DNA of 41,965 nt, taken from the NCBI GenBank assembly GCA_002709405.1, contig PAQV01000023.1, forward strand, positions 16,733-58,697. Direction: 5' to 3'. A model generated the notes under the pieces. The model was not told where the DNA came from and ran no database searches. It was given only the letters and a program-made list of their open reading frames with translations. The position numbers and the translations under genes are program-made. Source of the stretch: Paracoccaceae bacterium. GTDB taxonomy: Bacteria > Pseudomonadota > Alphaproteobacteria > Rhodobacterales > Rhodobacteraceae. Within the stretch, counting starts at the first letter, position 1. The number at the start of each line of letters is the position of its first letter. This document shows, piece by piece, positions 1-8,958 of this stretch.

Positions 1-828
1 GACACCATCATGCACCTGGCCGCCGAATCCCATGTCGACCGGTCGATCGACGGGCCGGGCGATTTCATCCGCACCAACGTGACCGGCACCTACACCCTGC
101 TGGAAGCCGCCCGGAAATACTGGACGGACATGGGCAAGCCCGACGGCTTCCGCTTTCACCACATTTCCACCGACGAGGTCTTTGGCTCGCTGCCCAATGA
201 TCCCAGCGTGCAGTTCACCGAAGACACGCCCTACGACCCGCGCTCGCCCTATTCGGCCTCGAAGGCCAGTTCAGACCACCTGGTGCGGGCCTGGCACGAA
301 ACCTACGGCCTGCCCGTCGTGCTGACCAATTGTTCCAACAATTACGGGCCCTACCATTTCCCCGAAAAGCTGATCCCGGTGATCATCCTGAACGCGCTGG
401 CCGGCAAGCCGCTGCCGATCTACGGCGACGGGTCCAACATCCGCGACTGGCTGTTCGTCGAAGACCATGCCGACGCGCTGCTGCTGGTGATGGAAAAGGG
501 CGAGCTGGGCCGGTCCTACAATATCGGCGGCGAGAACGAGCGCACCAACCTGGAACTGGTCCGCACGCTGTGCGCGATCCTCGACAAGCTGAAACCGGCG
601 AAGACGCCCTATGGCGACCTGATCACCTTTGTGACCGACCGGCCCGGGCATGATGCGCGCTATGCCATCGACCCGACCCGCATCCGCGAGGAACTGGGCT
701 GGCGGCCGTCGGTGACGGTTGAAGAAGGTCTTGAGAAAACAGTGCAATGGTATCTTGATAACGAAACCTGGTGGCGGGCCTTGCAGGACCGTGCCGGTGT
801 CGGCCAACGTCTGGGCAAGACCGGATGA
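1..828 (+). CDS. rfbB: dTDP-glucose 4,6-dehydratase, 5' end missing
   Basis: This enzyme converts dTDP-glucose to dTDP-4-keto-6-deoxyglucose, the second step of dTDP-L-rhamnose synthesis in the cytoplasm. The reading frame is open from base 1, so about 70 N-terminal residues, including the Rossmann glycine motif, lie outside the window. The 275 residues present carry the family's AAESHVDRS segment, the STDEVFG motif with the catalytic Asp-Glu pair, the YSASK catalytic Tyr/Lys pair, and the [14 protein letters not shown] segment. The ATG at base 10 is internal and is not a start. It leads a plus-strand run with rfbD and rfbA, which fixes the pathway. RfbC (3,5-epimerase) is not in the window and may lie upstream. 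Confidence 0.96.
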   Translation, partial: DTIMHLAAESHVDRSIDGPGDFIRTNVTGTYTLLEAARKYWTDMGKPDGFRFHHISTDEVFGSLPNDPSVQFTEDTPYDPRSPYSASKASSDHLVRAWHETYGLPVVLTNCSNNYGPYHFPEKLIPVIILNALAGKPLPIYGDGSNIRDWLFVEDHADALLLVMEKGELGRSYNIGGENERTNLELVRTLCAILDKLKPAKTPYGDLITFVTDRPGHDARYAIDPTRIREELGWRPSVTVEEGLEKTVQWYLDNETWWRALQDRAGVGQRLGKTG

Positions 829-928
829 GGACCGGTTAGGGATATGAGCGTGCGGCAGGGGGGTAAAGGGAGGCCCGCCTGCCGGGGGGGCTGCAGGGAT
901 GGGCCCGTAACAATTGGCAGGGAGGCGC

Positions 929-2239
929 ATGACGTCCGGCATGACGACAGGGATAGGAACTGGGGCACGTACTGGGATAGCGACAGGGATACATTCGGGG
1001 CCACATGCGGGGCCGGTTTCGGGGCCAGAGACCGGGGCTCGATCCGGTCCAGGTCCAGGTCCTGAAACCACACCCGCCAGGGCAGGGGGCTCGGGAGGAC
1101 GCAGCCTGCGCTGGCTGGTCTCGACCCACCACCTGCACGTCTGGGCCGGATCCGAGGTGGTCACGCTGGAAATGCTGCAGGCGCTGAAAGAGCGCGGCCA
1201 CCAGGTGACCTTCTACTGCCGTTTTCCCGGCGGCCAGCTACTGGAGGCCTCGGGCCTGGGCAAGCTGCCGGTGATCACCGACCCCGCCTGGATCCGGCTG
1301 GAAGATTACGACGTGGTCTATTCGCATCACCAGACCCCCACCGCCTTCCTGGCCCGCCAGGACCCCGATGTCCTGCTGGGGGAAAACCGGCCGGTGTTCA
1401 TCTACAACCACCTGTCGCCGTTCGAGCCGTTCGAGTTCCCCTCGCCCTTCAGCGAGGCGGTGATGGCCGACATCATCCTGGCCAACTCGCCCGAGACCCG
1501 GACCAAGCTGGCCGGCTTCGGGCCCGAGTTCGCCGATGCCACCCTGTTTCCCAACCCCGCGCCCCGGGGCTTTGCCGCGCCGCAGCCGGAACTGGACCCG
1601 ACCTGGATGACCCGGGTGCTGTCGGTGTCCAACCACCTGCCCGACGAGCTGGCCCATGCCTTCCGCATTCTCGAAGGCCAGGGTGTGCAGGTCACCCGGC
1701 TGGGGGTGGACGGCGAGGCCCGCCGGGTCACGCCCGCCGACATCCAGACCCATGACGCGGTGGTGACCATCGGCAAGACGGTGCAATATGCCATGCGCTC
1801 GCACCGGCCGGTGTTCTGCTACGACCAGTTCGGCGGGCCCGGCTGGCTGTTGCCCGAGCGCATGCGCGCGGCGGCGGCGGCGAATTTCTCGGGCCGCTGC
1901 ACGCCGGGGCCCCGCAGCCCCGAGGCGCTGGCCCGCGAGCTGGCCCGGGGCTTTCCCGAGGCCGCCCGCCAGCTGCCCGATCCCACGCCCTACCGGCTGG
2001 AAGACCATCTGGACCGGCTGGAGGCCCGCATCGCCAAGCTGCGCGCCGGCCGCTCGCGCCCGCGGGTCGATCCCGACCTGTTCATGGTCCAGTGCCAGCG
2101 CGAGGAACAGTTCTACGGGCTGCTGGACCGCCAGTATGCCCATGGCCGCGGGCTGGAGGAAAAGGTCCGCGCCCAGGGCGACCGGCTGCGCGGCTACGAG
2201 GAAACCCTGGGCATCCGCCCGATGGCGGCAGGGGCCTGA
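929..2239 (+). CDS. GT4-like glycosyltransferase with a repeat-expanded N-terminus
   Basis: The protein (about 436 residues) looks like a cytoplasmic nucleotide-sugar glycosyltransferase with a GT-B fold. After residue ~58 it starts with a typical first beta strand (LRWLVSTHH) followed by a Gly/Ser-containing loop (WAGSEVVTLEML) and a helix. Later segments (IILANSPETRTKL, LFPNPAP, VLSVSNHLPDELAHA) resemble GT4 acceptor/donor boundary regions. I do not see the full E-x7-E motif, so the family call is moderate. The first ~50 residues are low-complexity Gly/Thr/Pro units encoded by a 12-bp tandem array. The start is uncertain: ATG 929 has GGGAGG only 3 bases upstream, and TTG 914 and ATG 941 are alternatives. 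It lies between rfbB and a sulfotransferase gene. Confidence 0.72.
   Translation: MTSGMTTGIGTGARTGIATGIHSGPHAGPVSGPETGARSGPGPGPETTPARAGGSGGRSLRWLVSTHHLHVWAGSEVVTLEMLQALKERGHQVTFYCRFPGGQLLEASGLGKLPVITDPAWIRLEDYDVVYSHHQTPTAFLARQDPDVLLGENRPVFIYNHLSPFEPFEFPSPFSEAVMADIILANSPETRTKLAGFGPEFADATLFPNPAPRGFAAPQPELDPTWMTRVLSVSNHLPDELAHAFRILEGQGVQVTRLGVDGEARRVTPADIQTHDAVVTIGKTVQYAMRSHRPVFCYDQFGGPGWLLPERMRAAAAANFSGRCTPGPRSPEALARELARGFPEAARQLPDPTPYRLEDHLDRLEARIAKLRAGRSRPRVDPDLFMVQCQREEQFYGLLDRQYAHGRGLEEKVRAQGDRLRGYEETLGIRPMAAGA
950..1069 (+). repeat. Ten-copy 12-bp degenerate tandem array (in frame)
   Basis: Ten consecutive 12-base units, most beginning GGG or GGGG (for example GGGATAGGAACT, GGGCCGGTTTCG), run without a register slip. 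They encode four-residue units such as TGIG, TGIA, SGPH, SGPE and PGPE at the N-terminus of the glycosyltransferase. The units are diverged from one another, which suggests an old expansion. Confidence 0.9.
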
Positions 2240-2243
2240 GCCG

Positions 2244-3026
2244 ATGCCGATCACGCGGATCTCGGGCAAGCTGGTGTGTTTCCTGCACGTGCCGCGCTGT
2301 GGCGGCACCTCGATGGAACATTACCTGGTCGCGCGCTTCGGCCCGCTGGCCTTCCGCGATCCGCGCTACCTGGAACAGCCCGGCCCCGCCCGCTGGACCC
2401 GCACCGCGCCCCAGCACGTGGCCGCCGCCGACCTGGAGCGGCTGTTCCCGCCGGGCTTCCTGGACGAAAGCTTTGCCATCGTGCGCGACCCGCTGGCCCG
2501 GCTGACCAGCGTCTTCCGCTTCCAGCGCGACGTCGAAGAGCGCATCAGCCGGGGCCGCAGCTTCGAGGCCTGGCTGGACAACCAGGTCGAGAAGATGGCC
2601 CAGCAGCGCTTCGTGTTGGACAACCATGTCCGCCCGATGACCGAGATGGTCCCCGAGGGCGCCCGCATCTTCCACCTGGAACAGGGCATGGACCCGGTGA
2701 TCGCCTGGCTGGACGCGTTGGCCGGGGATACCGCGCCCGAGGTGGTGCTGAAGGAAAAGAACAACTACGCCAAGCGCCTGGACTGGGCGGGGATCGAACC
2801 GGGCCCGGCCCCGGTGATCACCGACCACGTGCGCGCGATCCTGGCCGAGGTCTATGCCGGGGATTACGACCGGTTCGGCTATGCGCCGGACACGGCAGAG
2901 GATGGCCCCCGCGGCGGAGGAGGGCGCGGGGGCCAATCTGATACGGCGTCCGATAAGCCGTCCGATACGCCGCCTGATACGTCGTCTGACACACAGGCCG
3001 CAAAGAACCCCGCTACACAGCCCTGA
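2244..3026 (+). CDS. Sulfotransferase family 2 protein
   Basis: Predicted PAPS-dependent sulfotransferase that would place sulfate on a sugar hydroxyl. The 5'-phosphosulfate loop is PRCGGTS at residues 17-23, directly after a hydrophobic strand. The 3'-phosphate motif is RDPLARLTS at residues 81-89, followed by FRFQ, as in the Sulfotransfer_2 family. Length is 260 residues, normal for bacterial members. The ATG at 2244 lies 4 bases after the stop of the glycosyltransferase, so the two are probably cotranscribed. The C-terminal tail (about residue 215 onward) is disordered and carries a 12-bp in-frame repeat. The acceptor cannot be told from the sequence. A rhamnan- or mannan-type sulfation is an inference from the neighbours. 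Confidence 0.85.
   Translation: MPITRISGKLVCFLHVPRCGGTSMEHYLVARFGPLAFRDPRYLEQPGPARWTRTAPQHVAAADLERLFPPGFLDESFAIVRDPLARLTSVFRFQRDVEERISRGRSFEAWLDNQVEKMAQQRFVLDNHVRPMTEMVPEGARIFHLEQGMDPVIAWLDALAGDTAPEVVLKEKNNYAKRLDWAGIEPGPAPVITDHVRAILAEVYAGDYDRFGYAPDTAEDGPRGGGGRGGQSDTASDKPSDTPPDTSSDTQAAKNPATQP
2937..2996 (+). repeat. Five-copy 12-bp tandem array in a sulfotransferase tail
   Basis: Five 12-base units in frame encode SDTA, SDKP, SDTP, PDTS and SDTQ. They lie in the last 30 residues of the sulfotransferase, after its catalytic domain. Confidence 0.9.
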
Positions 3027-3062
3027 ACGAACGCAAAGACCACAGATCGGAGAGCCCTCCTC

Positions 3063-3932
3063 ATGAACATTCTCGTCTTCGGCCACACCGGCCAGGTGGC
3101 CACGGAACTTGCCGCCGCCGGTGACCTGGGCTTTGACCTGGTCGACGAGGTGACCTGCCTCAACCGCGACCTGGTGGACCTGCAAAGCCCCAAGTCCTGC
3201 GCCGATGCCATCACCCAGCGCAAGCCCGACGCGGTGATCAACGCCGCCGCCTATACCGCCGTCGACCGGGCCGAGGACGAAGAAGACCTGGCCGGGGTCA
3301 TCAACGGCGACGCGCCGGGCGCCATGGCCCAGGCCTGCGCCGCGCTTGGCATCCCCTTCGTGCATATTTCCACCGATTACGTCTTTGCCGGCGACGGCAC
3401 CGACCCCTGGACCCCCGATCACCCCACCGCCCCCCTGGGCGCCTATGGCCGCACCAAGCTGGCCGGCGAACAGGCGGTGGCCGCGGCGGGCGGGACCCAT
3501 GCGATCCTGCGCACGTCCTGGGTGTTCTCGGCCCATGGCAACAACTTCCTGAAAACCATGCTGCGCCTTGGCGAAAGCCGGGACAAGCTGACCATCGTGG
3601 CCGACCAGATCGGCGGGCCCACGCCTGCGCGCGCCATCGCCGAGGCCTGCCTGACCATGGCCACCGGCCTCGTGGGGCATCCGGAAAAGTCCGGCATCTA
3701 CCATTTCTCGGGCGCGCCGGACGCCAGCTGGGCCGATTTCGCCCGCGAGATCTTTGCCGTCGCGGGCATCACCTGCGAGGTCGAGGACATCCCCTCCAGC
3801 GCCTACCCGACGCCCGCCGCCCGGCCGCTGAACTCGCGGATGGATTGCGCCTCGCTGGAGGCGGCCTTCGGCGTGGCCCGGCCCGACTGGCGCGCGGCCA
3901 CGGCCCAGGTGGTGACGGCTCTCAAGGGCTGA
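3063..3932 (+). CDS. rfbD: dTDP-4-dehydrorhamnose reductase
   Basis: Performs the last step of dTDP-L-rhamnose synthesis, the NAD(P)H-dependent reduction of the 4-keto group. The 289-residue protein has the RmlD-type nucleotide motif GHTGQVA at residues 7-13, the STDYVF(A)GDG segment, the catalytic YGRTK pair, and the R-T-SWVFS and NSRMD segments typical of RmlD. A purine-rich GGAGAG lies about 10 bases before the ATG. It sits in the same plus-strand run as rfbB and rfbA, but sulfotransferase and glycosyltransferase genes are inserted between them, so the rml genes are not contiguous. Confidence 0.96.
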   Translation: MNILVFGHTGQVATELAAAGDLGFDLVDEVTCLNRDLVDLQSPKSCADAITQRKPDAVINAAAYTAVDRAEDEEDLAGVINGDAPGAMAQACAALGIPFVHISTDYVFAGDGTDPWTPDHPTAPLGAYGRTKLAGEQAVAAAGGTHAILRTSWVFSAHGNNFLKTMLRLGESRDKLTIVADQIGGPTPARAIAEACLTMATGLVGHPEKSGIYHFSGAPDASWADFAREIFAVAGITCEVEDIPSSAYPTPAARPLNSRMDCASLEAAFGVARPDWRAATAQVVTALKG

Positions 3933-3945
3933 GGCCCCAACCGCG

Positions 3946-4764
3946 GTGACCCCGATGCGTGTCTCGGCCAGCTACAATTACTTCAACGGGGACGAGCACC
4001 TGCTCGCCTCGTTGCGGACCCTGCGCGGGGCTGTCGAACACGTGTCGCTGGTCTGGCAAGAGCTGTCCAACGCCGGCGAGCCGATCGCCGCATCCGCCCG
4101 GGCCGCACTTGAAACCGCCCGGGCCGAGGGGCTGGTCGACGAGGTCATCGCCTATGCGCCCGACCTGGGCCGGCCGCGCGGAGCCAACGAACGGGCCAAG
4201 CGCGCCCTGGGCCTGCAGGCCGCGCGCCGGGCGGGGGCCAGCCATTTCCTGTCTATGGATGCCGATGAATTCTACCGCCCCGGGGAAATCGCCGAGGCCC
4301 GCCGGCAGATCGCCGCCCATGGCTGGCGCTCGACCTCGGTCGACAGCTTCCTGCACGTGCGCCGCCCGGTCTGGCGGGCCCATGACAGCACGCGCTGCTG
4401 TTTCCTGACAGAAATCGGGCCGGACACGCAGATCGGCGTGGAGGCCTTTCCCAGCCCGCGGGTGGACCCGACCCGGCGGATGACAGCCGATCCGGCCCAC
4501 CATCACCATTTTGACGCGCCCACGGTGGCCATGTACCACATGAACCTGGTGCGGCGGGACATGGATCAGAAATTGCGCAACTCGACGACAACCGACCGGG
4601 CCTTCCTGGACGAGGTCGCCCGCGCCGTGGCGGCCTGGACGCCGGGCGGTCCGCTGGCCTTTCCCCGCAAGGGAGACATCACCCCGCGCCCGGTGCGCAA
4701 CGAATTCGCCACCTGGGATCCGGGTGACATGCCTGCCGCTCCGCCGGATCCCGCCGGCGCCTGA
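3946..4764 (+). CDS. GT2-like glycosyltransferase
   Basis: The protein (about 270 residues) has the style of GT-A enzymes of the glycosyltransferase 2/92-like group. A short N-terminal strand (RVSASYNYFNGDEHL) is followed, near residue 104, by MDADEFY, a DxD metal/nucleotide-sugar motif with the trailing acidic residue seen in this group. A His-rich stretch (AHHHHFD, MYHMN) follows in the acceptor half. The GTG at 3946 or the ATG at 3955 may be the start. The gene follows rfbD by 13 bases and is in the same operon. The donor is unknown, and rhamnose is plausible only from context. Confidence 0.75.
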   Translation: MTPMRVSASYNYFNGDEHLLASLRTLRGAVEHVSLVWQELSNAGEPIAASARAALETARAEGLVDEVIAYAPDLGRPRGANERAKRALGLQAARRAGASHFLSMDADEFYRPGEIAEARRQIAAHGWRSTSVDSFLHVRRPVWRAHDSTRCCFLTEIGPDTQIGVEAFPSPRVDPTRRMTADPAHHHHFDAPTVAMYHMNLVRRDMDQKLRNSTTTDRAFLDEVARAVAAWTPGGPLAFPRKGDITPRPVRNEFATWDPGDMPAAPPDPAGA

Positions 4765-4791
4765 CCTCTTGCAACCCAAGGCCTATTCCCC

Positions 4792-5706
4792 GTGACCCAT
4801 CCCCGCCTCCTGCGCTACGCCGGGCTCAGCCGCAAGACGCTTGCCGCCAATGCCGAACACGGCTTTGCCGCGCGCTATGCCCTGTGCCATTTCGGGGCCA
4901 ACGCGGTCTACAGCTTCATCCCCAAGAACGCCTGTTCGACCCTGCGCGTCAGCCTGGCCCTGGCCAACGGGGCGATTGGCGGGCTGGAGCAATGGACCTG
5001 GATCCACCACAACAACCCCACCTTCCGGGCCAGCCTGCGCGACCTGGCCACGGCGCGGTTCACCTTCGTCATCCTGCGCTGCCCCCATGCCCGGCTGGCC
5101 TCGGTCTTCCTGAACAAGATCGTCGGGCGACAGCCGGAATACTGGCAGCTGTTCCGGGCCCTGGGCGACGGGATCGATCCGGCCAGCTTCACCTTTCGCG
5201 ATTTCGTCGAGATGGTGACCGGCGACAAAGACGATGATGCGGACGAGACGGGCAAAGACGCCATGGACGACCCCATGGACGACCCCATGGACGGGGGCGC
5301 GGGCCTGCGCCTGAACGAACATTGGTGCCCGCAGACCGACTTCCTGGTCTATGAAAACTACGATGCCTGGTACGCGGTGGAACGGATGGCCGAGGCCCGG
5401 GCCGACCTGGCCGACAGGATCGGGCTGGACCTGGTCGACGCCCGCCCGCTGACCCGCCATGGCACCGACCGGTTCACGCTGCTTGATGCAGCCCCCGGGG
5501 GCGGCTCCTTCGCCGACATGTCCCTGGCCGAGCTGGCCGGGCTGCAGGCCCGGGGCCAGGCCCCGGCCCATGCGGCGCTTTACGACGACACCCTGGCCCG
5601 CGCGGTGGCGCGGACCTATGCCGAGGACCTGGCGCTTTACGCGTCCAGGATCGGCCCCGACACCCTGACATTTCCAACCATAGAAATTGACCCCAAGGAG
5701 ATCTGA
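4792..5706 (+). CDS. Carbohydrate sulfotransferase-like protein
   Basis: A second predicted PAPS-dependent sulfotransferase, different in type from the one at 2244. IPKNACST at residues 43-50 is the 5'-phosphosulfate loop and LRCPHARLAS at 95-104 corresponds to the 3'-phosphate motif, with Cys where Asp is more usual. NEHWCPQ at 175-181 matches the H-W-x-P-Q signature of chondroitin/dermatan-type (CHST8-14) sulfotransferases, so the acceptor is likely a polysaccharide. An Asp/Met-rich insertion at residues ~145-170 contains a 12-bp repeat and appears to be an expansion in a loop. The GTG start gives 304 residues. Its last codons overlap the ribosome site of rfbA. Confidence 0.82.
   Translation: MTHPRLLRYAGLSRKTLAANAEHGFAARYALCHFGANAVYSFIPKNACSTLRVSLALANGAIGGLEQWTWIHHNNPTFRASLRDLATARFTFVILRCPHARLASVFLNKIVGRQPEYWQLFRALGDGIDPASFTFRDFVEMVTGDKDDDADETGKDAMDDPMDDPMDGGAGLRLNEHWCPQTDFLVYENYDAWYAVERMAEARADLADRIGLDLVDARPLTRHGTDRFTLLDAAPGGGSFADMSLAELAGLQARGQAPAHAALYDDTLARAVARTYAEDLALYASRIGPDTLTFPTIEIDPKEI
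5260..5295 (+). repeat. Three-copy 12-bp tandem array in a sulfotransferase loop
   Basis: Three near-identical 12-base units with core CCATGGACGAC encode the acidic MDDP repeats in a presumed loop just before the HWCPQ motif. The preceding bases (Asp/Lys-rich) may be older decayed units. Confidence 0.85.
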
Positions 5707-5709
5707 ACC

Positions 5710-6582
5710 ATGACCCAGCGCAAGGGCATCATCCTGGCCGGCGGTTCCGGCACGCGGCTTTACCCCATCACGGTGGGCGTGTCGAAACAGCTGCTGCCGA
5801 TCTACGACAAGCCGATGATCTACTACCCGATCTCGGTGCTGATGCTGGCCGGCATCCGCGAGATCTGCATGATCACCACCCCCCAGGACCAGGACCAGTT
5901 CCAGCGCACCCTGGGCGACGGCAGCCAGTGGGGCATCGAGATCACCTACGTCGTCCAGCCCTCGCCCGACGGGCTGGCCCAGGCCTATATCCTGGCCGAG
6001 GATTTCCTGGACGGCGCGCCCTCGGCGATGGTGCTGGGCGACAACATCTTCTTCGGCCACGGCCTGCCCGAGATCATGGCGGCGGCCGATGCCAAGACGG
6101 TGGGCGGCACGGTCTTCGGCTACCACGTGGCCGACCCCGAGCGCTACGGCGTGGTGGCCTTCGGCGAGGACGGAGAGGTCACCCAGATCATCGAAAAGCC
6201 CGAGGTCCCGCCCTCGAACTACGCGGTGACCGGGCTTTACTTCCTCGACGGCACCGCCCCGGCCCGCGCGCGCGAGGTCAAGCCCTCGGACCGCGGCGAG
6301 GTCGAGATCACGACGCTCCTGGAAATGTACCTGGCCGACGGCACGCTGGACGTGCAGCGGATGGGGCGCGGCTATGCCTGGCTCGACACCGGCACCCACG
6401 CCTCGCTGCTGGACGCGGGCAACTTCGTGCGCACGCTGGAAACCCGCCAGGGCCTGCAGACCGGCTGCTTGGAGGAAATCGCCTACCAGCAGGGCTGGAT
6501 CGATGACAAGGCGCTGCGCGAACAGGCCGAGAAATACCGCAAGAACCGCTATGGCGCCTACCTGATGGGCCTTCTGGGGTAG
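5710..6582 (+). CDS. rfbA: Glucose-1-phosphate thymidylyltransferase
   Basis: Activates glucose-1-phosphate with dTTP to dTDP-glucose, the first step of the rhamnose pathway. The 290-residue protein is full length and opens with the canonical nucleotidyltransferase motif [14 protein letters not shown] followed by [16 protein letters not shown]. The LGDNIFFGH and [12 protein letters not shown] segments are also characteristic. AAGGAG lies 9 bases before the ATG and overlaps the end of the preceding sulfotransferase gene, so translation is probably coupled. It is the last gene of the plus-strand operon and is followed by a strong inverted repeat. Confidence 0.97.
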   Translation: MTQRKGIILAGGSGTRLYPITVGVSKQLLPIYDKPMIYYPISVLMLAGIREICMITTPQDQDQFQRTLGDGSQWGIEITYVVQPSPDGLAQAYILAEDFLDGAPSAMVLGDNIFFGHGLPEIMAAADAKTVGGTVFGYHVADPERYGVVAFGEDGEVTQIIEKPEVPPSNYAVTGLYFLDGTAPARAREVKPSDRGEVEITTLLEMYLADGTLDVQRMGRGYAWLDTGTHASLLDAGNFVRTLETRQGLQTGCLEEIAYQQGWIDDKALREQAEKYRKNRYGAYLMGLLG

Positions 6583-6625
6583 GCGGCACCCATTTCTGGC
6601 GGCATCGCGGAAGGGTGCCGTCAGG

Positions 6626-6696
6626 CCGGGGTATTTTCAAAGAGAAAGAAGCAGCACGTGCGCCCTGCTGCTTCTTTCTCTTTCCAAATACCCCGG
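6626..6696. terminator. Long inverted repeat, bidirectional terminator (copy 1)
   Basis: Two 29-base arms (6626-6654 and 6668-6696) pair with two mismatches around a 13-base loop. The core is GGGGTATTT, two or three variable bases, then AAAGAGAAAGAAGC. It lies between convergent rfbA and the Wza-like gene, so it can stop transcription from both sides. A second copy with the same arms is at 9614-9719. Short GC hairpins follow to about 6732. Confidence 0.8.
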
Positions 6697-6747
6697 GGGA
6701 GTCCTCCGAAGGAGGGCGGGGGCAGCGCCCCCGTTACCCGGTCCGGA

Positions 6748-7863
6748 TCAGAGCGAGTTCGCCGCGTTGAAGACCCCGAAGAACTGGCCGAAGATCTGCG
6801 AGATGGTCAGGACGTCGTTGATCGGCGATTCGGTGGCGATGACCACGTCCCCGGAATTCACCGGGAAGTTCCGGGCCGAGAACAGGCCGTCGAAATTGGT
6901 CAGGTCGACCGAGAAGACCACCCGCGTGTTGCGCGGCCCGCGCACGCCGGGGCTGACCGCCGAGCCGGGATATTCGCGCAGGATCAGCAGGCCGCGGGGA
7001 TCGGCCGTGCGCGAATCCACGCCGCCGATGATCGACACCGCGTCCATCGCCGACACGTCGTCCTTGGGGAAGGTGTGCAGGGCCTCGGTGCCGGTGGCGC
7101 CGAAGGACAGGAAATAGCGGGTGTCGTCCTCGACAAAGACCTTGTCTCCGCCGCGCAGCAGGGTGTCGTAGCTGGGGTTGTCGAGCAGCCGCTCGACCGA
7201 GGTGCCATAGATCGACGACCCCCGCACCAGGCGGATCTGCGGGTTGTTGAGCGTGCCGGACACCCCGCCGCCGGCGGCGACCAGGCTCAGCACGGAATAG
7301 TTGCGGTCGGGCATCGGGTAGGTGCCGGGGGCGCCGACGCCGCCGATCAGCTCGACCGAGTTGCCCCGGCCTTCGACCATCGACAGCTGGACCTGGGCCG
7401 AGGGCACGATGGCCTCCAGCTGGGCCTGGATTTCACGCCGGGCGAGGTCGGGGGTCAGGCCGATCACGCTGACATCGCCGATATAGGGCACGAAGACGGT
7501 GCCGTCGGGGGCGACGCGGACATTGCCCAGCTGCACGGCCCGTTCCTCGGTGGCGGTCAGCAGCGAGTTTTCCGAGCTGTCCCAGATGGTCATGTTCAGG
7601 TCGTCGCCGGACTGGATGATCTGGCTGCGCGCACCGGTGGTCTTGCCGATCCAGCCCAGCCGTTCGGTGGCGCCGGTGACCGGCCATTGCTGGACCGTGG
7701 GCAGGAAGGACCGGTTCACCTGGTAGAGGGCAAATTCGTTGTTGTCCCGGCTGACCTGGTTCAGGATCTCGTTGCTGGCCGGCCCGCTGGCGGGCAGGCG
7801 GCCACAGGCGGCGAGCCCCAGGCAGAGAAGAACGAGCAGACAGGAACGGATCGGGTGGATCAT
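6748..7863 (-). CDS. Wza-like polysaccharide export lipoprotein
   Basis: Outer-membrane polysaccharide export protein of the Wza/ExoF/KpsD family. The N-terminus is a lipoprotein signal peptide ending in the lipobox LAAC with Cys at residue 20. A polysaccharide-export domain follows at about residues 80-180 (GDDLNMTIWD, VAPDGTVFVPYIGDV, GLTPDLARREIQAQL). SLBB-like segments follow (ELIGGVGAPGTYPMPD, YSVLSLVAAGGGV, LLRGGDKVFVEDD). At 371 residues it is the size of Wza. It stands alone on the minus strand, divergent from the SDR gene and convergent with rfbA. No Wzc/Wzb kinase or phosphatase gene is in the window. Confidence 0.93.
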   Translation of the reverse strand: MIHPIRSCLLVLLCLGLAACGRLPASGPASNEILNQVSRDNNEFALYQVNRSFLPTVQQWPVTGATERLGWIGKTTGARSQIIQSGDDLNMTIWDSSENSLLTATEERAVQLGNVRVAPDGTVFVPYIGDVSVIGLTPDLARREIQAQLEAIVPSAQVQLSMVEGRGNSVELIGGVGAPGTYPMPDRNYSVLSLVAAGGGVSGTLNNPQIRLVRGSSIYGTSVERLLDNPSYDTLLRGGDKVFVEDDTRYFLSFGATGTEALHTFPKDDVSAMDAVSIIGGVDSRTADPRGLLILREYPGSAVSPGVRGPRNTRVVFSVDLTNFDGLFSARNFPVNSGDVVIATESPINDVLTISQIFGQFFGVFNAANSL

Positions 7864-7905
7864 GGGAAGCGGCAGCCTGTATTTCTATAGCGAGATGCGC
7901 GGTTG

Positions 7906-7934
7906 TTAATGGCCGCGCACCGGAAGAGGGTCAA
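7906..7934 (-). promoter_or_regulatory. Possible sigma-70-type promoter of the Wza-like gene
   Basis: On the minus strand TTGACC (7934-7929) and CATTAA (7911-7906) are separated by 17 bases and lie about 45 bases upstream of the ATG. The -35 match is good and the -10 match is poor (3 of 6). The 89-base divergent gap makes a promoter here necessary, but the exact position is tentative. Confidence 0.35.
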
Positions 7935-7952
7935 ACAATTCTGCCACCAGAC

Positions 7953-8834
7953 ATGCAAATTCCCGCCACATTCGTCATGGGCGCAACAGGTCGCCTGGGT
8001 CATGTGCTGCGCCGGCACTGGGCTGGTTCCGCCCCCGGGATCGGGGGGGGAATCGGGGGGGGACCTGTCCTCTGGGGCGCGCGTGAGCCGGGGCCGGGGC
8101 TGACCCGCTGCGATCCGCTGGGCGATCCGGCCGGCCTGGCCCGGGCGGCGGGGGGCGCGCGGGCGCTGCTCTGCCTGGCCGGGATCACCCCGGCGGCGGC
8201 CGCGCGGGGCGCCGATTTCGGCGATGATGCCCGGCTGGCCCTGGCCGCGCTTGGGGCGGCCGAAACGGTGGGCGCGCATGCCTTCGTCTGTTCCTCGGCC
8301 GCCGTCTATGGCCGGGCCAGCGGTACCGGAGGGCTCTTGCGAGAGGATGACGCCCTTACCCCCGCCGCGCCTTACGGAGAGGCCAAGGCCGCGATGGAAG
8401 CTGCGGTGCTGGAGCGCGCGGCGCGGACGGGGCAGGGGGTGACCATCCTGCGCATCGGCAACGTGGCCGGGGCCGATGCGGCCCTGGGAGGCTGGCGGCC
8501 GGGCTTCACGCTGGATGCCTTCCCCGATGGCACGACGCCGGCGCGCAGCTATATCGGCCCGGGTATGCTGGCCTCCGTGCTGGGGGCCTTGATGGGGGCC
8601 CTGATGGAGGCAAGGGATCTGCCCCAGGTGCTCAACATCGCCCAGCCGGGGGCCGTGGAGATGGGCGCCCTGCTGACGGCTGCCGGTCTGCCCTGGGCCA
8701 CCCGGCCCGCGCCCGAAACGGCCATCGCCCGGGTGGCCTTCGAAACCGGCCGGCTGACCGCACTGGTGCCGGTGCCTCCGGCCACGCCACAAGGGCTCGT
8801 GGCGGATTGGCGGGCGGACCAGGCAATTGGCTGA
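7953..8834 (+). CDS. Extended SDR, UDP-sugar epimerase/4-ketoreductase-like
   Basis: NAD(P)-dependent sugar-nucleotide short-chain dehydrogenase. GATGRLG at residues 10-16 is the cofactor motif, SSAAVYG supplies the catalytic Ser, and YGEAK (Tyr141, Lys145) is the catalytic pair. At 293 residues it fits the WbpV/WreQ group of 4-ketoreductases better than the longer epimerases. The gene is followed by a small initiating sugar-phosphate transferase, and that pairing is typical for reduction of a 4-keto-6-deoxy-HexNAc. A Gly-rich insertion at residues 29-38 is coded by a G-run repeat and falls just after the first helix. No Shine-Dalgarno sequence is evident. GalE-type epimerase is the alternative. 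Confidence 0.82.
   Translation: MQIPATFVMGATGRLGHVLRRHWAGSAPGIGGGIGGGPVLWGAREPGPGLTRCDPLGDPAGLARAAGGARALLCLAGITPAAAARGADFGDDARLALAALGAAETVGAHAFVCSSAAVYGRASGTGGLLREDDALTPAAPYGEAKAAMEAAVLERAARTGQGVTILRIGNVAGADAALGGWRPGFTLDAFPDGTTPARSYIGPGMLASVLGALMGALMEARDLPQVLNIAQPGAVEMGALLTAAGLPWATRPAPETAIARVAFETGRLTALVPVPPATPQGLVADWRADQAIG
8036..8072 (+). repeat. G-run repeat coding a Gly-rich insertion
   Basis: Two GGGATCGGGG-like units separated by about 15 bases encode GIGGGIGGGP inside the SDR, in a position where family members have a short loop. It is in frame, like the other intragenic arrays of the window. Confidence 0.6.
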
Positions 8835-8958
8835 CGCCAGCCGCCTGGTCGTTCTGCTGGCCGGCGACGGGCCGGTTTCCGCGCGTGGCGACAGGGGAAA
8901 CCGGCGCCCTTGCGGCTGGGCTCTTGCGCCTCGGGCGGCAGCACGCCATGAACCCTGC

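Noticed and set aside
271-1164. Long minus-strand open frame opposite rfbB
   Set aside because: It is the antisense of rfbB and of the repeat array; high GC keeps such frames open. No family motif is seen.
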